Assembly: GCA_949825025.1 (NCBI GenBank)
Contig: OX463785.1
Location: 12,463,971-12,527,970 of the forward strand
From: Siphlonurus alternatus
Lineage: Eukaryota > Arthropoda > Insecta > Ephemeroptera > Siphlonuridae
Length of the DNA: 64,000 nucleotides
Direction of reading: 5' to 3'
The notes under the pieces are model-generated. The model was not told the origin of the DNA, made no database searches, and saw only the letters and a list, made by a program, of their open reading frames with translations. Position numbers and translations under genes: made by a program. Every line of letters begins with the position of its first letter. Position 1 is the stretch's first letter. Below are positions 13,201-22,200 of this stretch, piece after piece.

Positions 13201-16200
13201 CATGGTGTCCAAAGGTGAACCTGGTGCCCATATTAACCACTGAAAAATGAAGCACTTTCTTCCTTACTAATCAACTTCCGGTTCCCCTAGGAAATCCTCC
13301 AAAGTCTGGGTCGCAAGCGGTTGATGGAGGCCCGTAACGTGAACAAGGGTGGCAAGGTGGGCTCCTGTAAGCGGCGAGTCTCAGGGGCAGAACACCTGGG
13401 AGGTACCGCGGGCGACAGCAGCGACAGTACTGGCAAGCGGATTGTGGATAAACTACGCAGTGACGTCAAAGGACTGAAAAACGTGCTCAGGAAAAGTCGT
13501 AGAAGTGGCAGGTGAATGACCTTGTGGTGCTCAATGGTGCATGACCTTGAAAATGAAAAGTTTGTTGTCGTCTTGCATTTAAAATACATCATATGTGTTT
13601 AAATATTAATTAATCTTGTTGGTAATTTAGTGCAAAACACGCATGATTTTATGATAGTAAAAAAATGAAAATATTTACAAGTGTCAGTCACTGCAAAAAA
13701 AAAAAAAAATACATCTGAATTTTTTTTTTTCTTTTATTATTCTTATGAATAAAAGAATATAAAAAAATCTTATGACAAATTCTTTGCCTGTGATTTTAAT
13801 CTAAATTTGTATCAGTTTTGAAGAAAAATATATTTTAATACATTATATATTTTTCCATCACAAAATTATGAGCCCATAACTTTTTTTCGAGATGATTGAC
13901 CTTTCCAAACAATTTAATTGTATTATATTAGCTTTTGATCTTGGTATTGTAGCATTTTTACGTTTTAATGAACTCGGAGACGATAATTTGTTTCAAAATC
14001 CATGGTTTCAGAAGATGTTAGTGTTTAAATCTAATTAATAAATATAATATATATGGTACATTATAAATTATAATATATCCTGGAATTACAATATTAAGTA
14101 AATTAAGTGAAACTGCTTTCTTCATGTACAATATTTGTGATTAAAATTTCAATTACGATTCAGCTTAACTTCATTATCTCAGTTGATTGAGATCTCGGAA
14201 TCGGCCTTCTTGAATGCAATAAGACTTTCAGGGAACTTGGCCATCAATATAGGTGGCGTAAAATATTTAAAGCGTATCTGTCTTAACAGTTTTTGAAAAT
14301 TGAGATATAAGTTTAACATGGGGCCTTATGGACGTTAACCGAAAATGGAGTTGATGTGAGAAAACTGTACCCTTGAATTTGGCCAAACCATTTAAGCGAT
14401 TATATTTCAGAATTTTTAAAATTTATTTTATTCGATTCCGTCTGACAGAAATTTTCAGTACAACATTATGACGCCGAAATTCCTAAGATTAATCGTTAAT
14501 TTTACTTTATCTTCCATGTGACACGTGACTAATCTTCCTCGTGACGTCACAGTCGCAGCAGCAAGGAGGACTCGATGGAAATGCAGCCTCTGACGTCACA
14601 CGAGCAGCCCCCACACCAACCCAAGCCGCCAAGGATCAAGAAATTGCTCTTGTGAGTACTAACTTTGAGATCCCGATCTTTTGATTGGTTGATATTTTGG
14701 GTCATTGACACTAGTCAATTATACCCCTCTGTTGATGTATCCTGTTTATATTTTGTGACCTTTTTCTACAAAAAAATAATAAGAAAATATTCAACAACGT
14801 TGAATTGAAAAAATTAATTAATTAATTGATTTAAAAAAAATATGGAGCTATTGATTAAGTAATTATCTAGACATACTTGAAATGTAAGTAAATATTTATA
14901 ATAGAAATTACCATACTGCTACTTGAACTCTCCTGGCTTTTAATGACACCATCCTTATAGTAGATGGTACATCGTTCACATTTTTCAGTGCAACTTCATA
15001 AAAAAAAATAATAAGTTAATTTTTGACAACAGAAAATAAAAATTAGATTGAAGTTTTTGAGATACATATAATTAGTTAGAATATAAATTGGAAGAATACA
15101 ATTTCTTTATTGGCGTCATTAATTCTTTAATAATTAAGTTAAAAATAAAATCAAGATCTAAAGCTTCAAACTCCCGTTCATTGCGGATGGATTTTTTTAA
15201 ACTTTTACGTGGTATCTCGTTTAATTAGTCAATTTGAAAATTAATTAATTTAATTATTACTGTATTCTCCTAATAAAATCAATAAAAAATTGATTTTTAT
15301 GAATAGGAAGCAATATAATATTATATAACATATTTTCCAATACAATTAGTGGTATAATAAATTTTAAGGAATGCATAATGCATACAGAAAAATTGTAATC
15401 GACAAAAATTATTAATTATATATTATGACAATATACAGTATGTTTTAACAATTATCATGAACATTATTTAATTTATAATAAAACTGAAACATTATATTTT
15501 CAAATTCATGCTAAAATTATTTAATAGTATCCGTTTAGTTAAACCACATTGACCCACCACTGATGTGAATCCTATAAAACAAAGTTTAGGTTCATTGTAC
15601 AACGCCCAATTGAATTGTAAATGGAACTGACATGAGGCAAAGTTTAATCCAAGCAACTCCCTTTGCTTAACTATAGTTAATAAATATGTTGTTCCCTTGT
15701 ATATTTAATTAACTGGTTTTTGCAGGAGATAATAATTATATAATACGCAATATTAGGTTTACTTTATTTTTTTTAAACTTATTTGTTTTTATTTTAAAAA
15801 CAGCCAGTTTTTTAAAAATGTTTTTAAATTATTTAAAATAAATTTAAAAGTATTTAATTTACATTTTAAAAATAATTTTTATAATTATTATTAATTAAAA
15901 TAATTTGTTGTGTGTACTTAATTATTATTTGAGTAGAATTAATAATTAAAATATATTCATATTATGTATTATAATTAAAATATATTCATTAAATTCATCA
16001 ATGATATCTATTAAATAAAAATGTTCCAAAATCATCCAAAATGTATATATTTTTATTTCAAACTCAGAAAAGCGTGTTCACAGTTCACAATGAAAAATGC
16101 AGAGAAAAGTGTTTATGGTAGAGGATGATATCCCACCGGGACTTTCGTCAGTTAATTCTAATTTAACACCGTCATAATATTATGAAAAAATTGATGAACG

Positions 16201-19200
16201 AAAATCTCAGCTATATACTCTATTCTACACAAGTACATATAAAACATTTTCATACCGATCTTATTGATCTTAAAAACGCATTAACGTGGAACAGCTACGA
16301 GAGGCACTGATCCTGAAACAGTTTATGACCTTGTTGTCCTTATAGATGATCTGTTAACATGGGGAGCTCAACCATCCACGAAAAGACAGAATCCAAGGGC
16401 TACGTTTGATCTTGTGATACTTACAGACGCTCAATCAACCGCGGATCAACATTGAAAACTCCACTAGTGACGAGCATGGGCCATGTATAACCTTGACCTT
16501 TGTATGATCTTGAATGACCTTTGTATGACCTTGACAGACGCTCCATCAACGTTGAGAGCTCTACCAGCCACGAGAGCACTGGTTCCGCAAGTGGACGGGG
16601 CCACATGTTGCGACGAATGGGCCGCGTGAACAGCGATGAGGACCACGAGCACCACGTGACGTCACACCATTCGGCGGGGCACAGCTCGGGTCAAGGTCAT
16701 TCGGGGCAGGAGGTCATTGGAGCTGGACTGCCGCTATTGCAGAGGTTGTTGTTGCTCAAAGCCAAGGAAGATCGAGAGGAGAAGGCGAGAGATGAGCAGG
16801 TGAGCTGTCGTGTAATACTAAATAACGAATGATGATTTTTAAATATAATAGATAATTAATGTTGAGTTGTAGAATACGGAGGATTACGCAACCTAAAGGC
16901 GGATTCACATGGCGATTTTTATCATACGACGCGACGCGAATAATGCACACTTGCTATGATATCCATTGGCGGCCATATTTGGCGATTAAAAAAAAGAGCA
17001 TTGTAATTTACGCGATTTCGCTGCCGCAACCTGGCGAATTCGCTCGCCGCCGCGCGCAAAGGATTTCACAGCTTGTGTGACAACATCGCGTCGCATCGTT
17101 GTTTTAATTCTTCCACATGTTCATCAGCACACTTTACTATAAAAACAATCTTATAAATGAATTTGCAGTTAAAATTGATAATATTGTTTTAAATTTTATT
17201 TATTATATTATGTTACAATGGGGTACTGACCAAAAAAAAAGTTGCAAGTTTTTGTCAATATTTCAAAAGGCACGAGAATTTCATGAAGAACAATCCCTAT
17301 TACAGCATTTTACGACAACTTCCTGATTTTATATGAATTTTTAAAACCTCTCAAAAATGACGTCATGACGTCATAGCATTGAATCTTAAATGGGAAAATA
17401 TATCAGTTAACATTACCAAATCCCATACTTAATATTGAAATGTAACCAAAACTTCATTTGCAAGGTTTTTAGGTGCTAGAATCACGATAATGAAGGTTTC
17501 AAATTCCTACCTCAATAACTTTTCATTTTAGCAACGTTAACTGATGCATTTTCCCATTTAAGATTCAATGGTATGACGTCACCAAGAAAAGTTTTAAAAT
17601 TTCATATAAAATCAGCAAATTGTCGTAGAATACTCTAATAGGGCTCGTTCTTCATAGAATTCACAGTACTTTTTATTAGTATTGCTAAATCAAATACCGG
17701 TCAATACCCCATTAGATTTTTTTTAAATTTTAAAACAAAACAGGTTTTTGTTTTAAATTTAATTTTATTATTTATAATGTAATTAAAAAAATTAGCAACA
17801 GTTCAATTTCTTTTTTAAGTATTTATATTGTACTTGTATTTTTAATTTAATTTTAGTTTATTAGCTTATTTATAGTTAGAAAATTTTAATCAGTATAAAA
17901 ATTATTAAGTACCTTAATTAACATGAATAAACCCAAAGTGTCAATACTACAATTATAATAATAAAATGTGTTGACGCATCCCATTTGTAATCATTGACAG
18001 CAATAAAATACAACTTAATTATGTCAAGAGCTGTGACTGTAGATAATATAACGTAGCTGTTGTAAGTTATTAACTAAAATTCTTAAATTTCCCTCATTCC
18101 AGGCACAGATGCACTGCAAAGTAGCCAGTCCACCCCATGCATCCCCCGCCCCCGTGACAACGGCCCCCACCGCCTCAGTCGCCCCCAGTGCCCCCGGAGA
18201 AGTTCTTGGAGCCGGCTTGCCTTTAATGCAACGTCTGCGCATGCTCAAACAACGCGAAGACACCGAGGCTAAACATAAAGCTGCCGCCAAGTCTGCAAGT
18301 TTACCCCTGAAACCACCCAGTCCAACCCCTAAAATTCCCATCCTATCCCCTTTAGTCTCCGAGAAGAAATCGTCCACTGAGTCTACAACCCCACAAACTT
18401 TAAGCCCTCCATCATCGGCTGAGGTTCCAAAATCAAGACCTTGGCCATTACTTAACAAAAAGTCTAACGAATCAGCAGAGTCTGTGAAATCACCACCAAA
18501 AATTTCAAGTCCAATTAAAAATGAAATAATTACCAAGTCTGAATCTGTAACACCACAGTTAGTAATATCACCACTAGGGGAGCCACCTCCTTATGATTTA
18601 CCAATATCACCTCCTAGTAACACCTCTATATCACCTCCTCCATCTTTAACACCTCCAATTAAATCACCATCTCTAACACCTCCTATAAAATCACCAATTA
18701 TAGTAACTACCCCTCCTCTTTTATCACCACCAGCTATAACTTCTCCACTTTCAATTACCTCTCCTATATCAGTAGCATCCCCTATGTCAGTTACATCCCC
18801 TCCATCTATTACCTCACCTACTTCAATAACTTCACCTCCTTTATCATCATCAAGTTCGGGTTCTCAAAGATCACCAAAACCAAATTTACTTAGAATACAA
18901 CAAGATACAAAATTTTATCAATCTGTTGATGATTTATCACCAGAATATTCTGGTTTACCATTTGTTAAAAAATTAAAAATATTAAACGAAAGACAAAAAT
19001 TAGCAGAATTAGAAGAAACAGTATCAAGTACATCAATTAGAAGTTCAAGTTTAGATAGTGGTAATAATTTTCCATTACAATCTGAATTAACACCAATGAC
19101 AAGAAGTAAATCAGAAACTTGTGATATAGATTATGTACAAAGAACAAGAGAAATTAATAATACATCATCTATAAAAAATCATAATAATATTACAGCTGAA

Positions 19201-22200
19201 GAAATTGAAAGTTTAAGAAGTGAAAGTCCAGAAACGCCTCCTTCGCCAGGTTGTAATGAAACATTAGAAAGAAGAAATTTAAAAAGTATATTAAAAAAAT
19301 TGTCATCATCGACATCAGAAGAACAAACTGTTGAAACGGTAAATCCTGTTGCAATTGCAAAATCTAAAATTGAATTTAGGAAATTATTAAGAGCACAAAC
19401 AGTTGAAGGATATGCAGCAAGACATAGCAAATTTGCAAAAAGTGTTACGTTTAATAGAGAAACATTATCACCTCCCAATGAATTGGAGACTGCAATGGAA
19501 GATTCTTTACCAAGTTTGCAGCAGAACGCGACATCGAGGAACAAAATGAACTTCCTGTTACCATCATTGTTGTTACCGTCCCATAGTCAGGAGTTGAGGA
19601 AGGAGGAGGAATTCTTTGGAGAAATTATTTCAGGAATGAAGACTGTCATTCAAAATCACTTGGTGAGTCAAATTTTTATTATATTATAAAGTTTTTAGTA
19701 CACTCGTCGCCTTGGAAAAATTCCCTTTGCGGCCTTAATTGTTTATCACCATGCCCAGTAAGAATAACATGGGGCATGGTGATTAACAAGGCTGCAAGTG
19801 GTAAAATTTTCCAAGGCGACGAGTGTAAATCAAAAGTAACTCGTGTAGTAGCTAATTTTACGGTGTATCCACCATCCTATGCATCCAAATATATGTAAAA
19901 TAAAACTCGAAATTAACTTTTCGCTATTACAAACTTCTAACATAATTTCCGTGCTAATACTTTAAGTTTATTTTTTATGTAAAAATAATTAAATTTGTAT
20001 TTGATATAAATTATAAATTTATTTTTAATTTATTTTAAAATTGTGTTGTTGGCAGCGTAAAACCAAATAAAATTTGATTATAAATAAAATAAAATTATTA
20101 AATTAATTTATTTTTTTATTAACTTTTAAATAATACAAAAATAAACATACTGACTATTTCGAATAATAAAAAATATATCTCATTTTACATTGCATGTAAT
20201 TCATTATATTAAAATATAAGTAATGAATAAAATTCCCAATGTATTGGATACAAATAAGTAAAATATTAAAAGTTTCAATCCTATTTTTACACTTATTAGT
20301 AATTATATTATCAATAAGTAACAACCTAATTAAAGTAAGAGCTTCTAATATCTTTTAATATTAAAAATTTGTCATAATTATTATTCCTATTAAAAATTTG
20401 TTTCCATGGATACACTAAAAGTATTTTTAGTCAAAGAAATAAAGAACAAAAATAACTAATACTTCGCTGATCAGTTGAAAAAAATACACATATAAAAAGA
20501 AAACATCAAATTCGGTGTGGATTTTGAATAATTAATTTTTTCATGTAAAAAATATACTGATTTGACTAAAAACTCCAGCATTTCTAAAAAAAAAAAATGC
20601 TAATCTTGAGTTTAAGGAGTTAATCCCTGTTTTCTTACCATACTGATATTAATACCCGCGCTACATCCACTTACACAAATCCTTATTTTGTTCCAGGAGG
20701 AGATCCAGAATAAGTTCCAGAAACGTTTCCAGTCGCTGGAGCTGGAGGTGCGGCGACGAGACGAGATCATCTCGCAGCTTCAGTCCAGGATTCAGGAGCT
20801 CGAGGTGCGATATTTAGTCAAGGAAAATTAACCTGTTTTCTGGAGGGTCCTGAGTTGGAATAAATACAAGCGTAGATGCTCGTTAATGGAGTATCGACCT
20901 CGATTTTTTTTATTGCAGAAATGGATAGAGCGTGCAAAGTTGTGCTATCCTGATTTTTTTCAGATTTTTTAGAACCCGGGAAAAAAAATTATTGAAAGTC
21001 CTTTTTGTGACGTCACGAGGCGGCAGGTCCTATCTTTTTCTTAAGGAGCAGCGTCTCGTGACGTCACAAAACGAACTTTCAATAATTTTTTAAAAATAGT
21101 TCCCGGGCTCTAAAAAATCAGAAAAAAATCAGGGTGGCATAACTTTGCACCCTCTATTCATTTCTGCAATAAAAAAATTGAGATCAATACTCCATTAAAT
21201 AATTACATGTTAATTTATATGAACACGTTCAGTGTATCTCATTGTTCTAGTTTTTTTTTCCCATGAGAGTATCAATGGACAACAGTTTTTTACTACATAA
21301 ATATAATAATATGAATGAAGAATCCATATATTATCTGCTTTGTATTTTTCCCCCTTGAAGCCTCTAAAATGCTGCTCCAAATCACTGTGATGTCAATGAC
21401 CGATCTAGTTTTATTAAAGCAGAGCTGTTAAATCACAACTTTTGTACTAAAAAATATGACAGCATATTAGTTATTATTTTCCATGTTTTAGTGTTCTAAT
21501 AAAACTGTAAAACATAATATGTATAAATTATAGTAATAGTGTGACTATTATATAATTATTATGGGCAATAATATATTAAAACTTGAATAACTGTCACTGC
21601 TAAGTTTTGTTACCTTATTGTACCTTATTGTAATCCTCGCCTCTGAAAAATTCCGTTCTGCAGCTTTGTTAATCACCATTCTACACTTGTAAATTTTTTT
21701 GAAGCGAGTTGTAGATTTTTAGAATTCAAATTTTTCCATTAGATAACATTCGTGTGCTTTAAAAAAAAAAGTCCCTTTGACCCTGCGTGACCTTTAAGGT
21801 ATTAGATAGCTATACCCACCCTGATATTTATTTAATGTTGCTGAAATAACAACAATTTTGTTCTCCAGGGTACGACAGTGGATAACGAAGTGGACGGCGA
21901 GGCGAGAGGTCGAGGGGCGGGAGGCGGAAGCGAGGACGGAGATATCTCGGACCAGGATGAAACCAACTCCGACCAGCCCTTCATGGTCAGAGCGAGAGTC
22001 AAAGTCCTGAGACCCAAGCGACCTCGACGTCCTCCAAAAAGTGTTGAGTAGACCTGTCAATGTCTCGTCAATAACTTACTGTCTCATTAGATTTTAACTT
22101 AATGTCAAGCTATTGTGGTCTACTAATCGCTTTAAAAATCAATTGTCCTTACCTGTCTAACCTGTCTTACTGCATAACCATTTTTTATGTTTACAGGCGT

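Noticed and set aside
16421..16490. Usable alternative exon (copy B)
   Set aside because: It has an acceptor-like TTACAG, but the frame required by the preceding exon meets a stop after about 20 codons, and a splice into the next exon would be out of phase.
16859..17080. 73-residue open frame
   Set aside because: It coincides with CpG-rich dispersed repeat D, whose second copy at 61831-62025 does not keep the frame.
18024..18536. 170-residue open frame on the minus strand
   Set aside because: Exact antisense of the Ser/Pro-rich channel exon. It has no splice logic or recognisable protein, and is a shadow of that exon's codon pattern.
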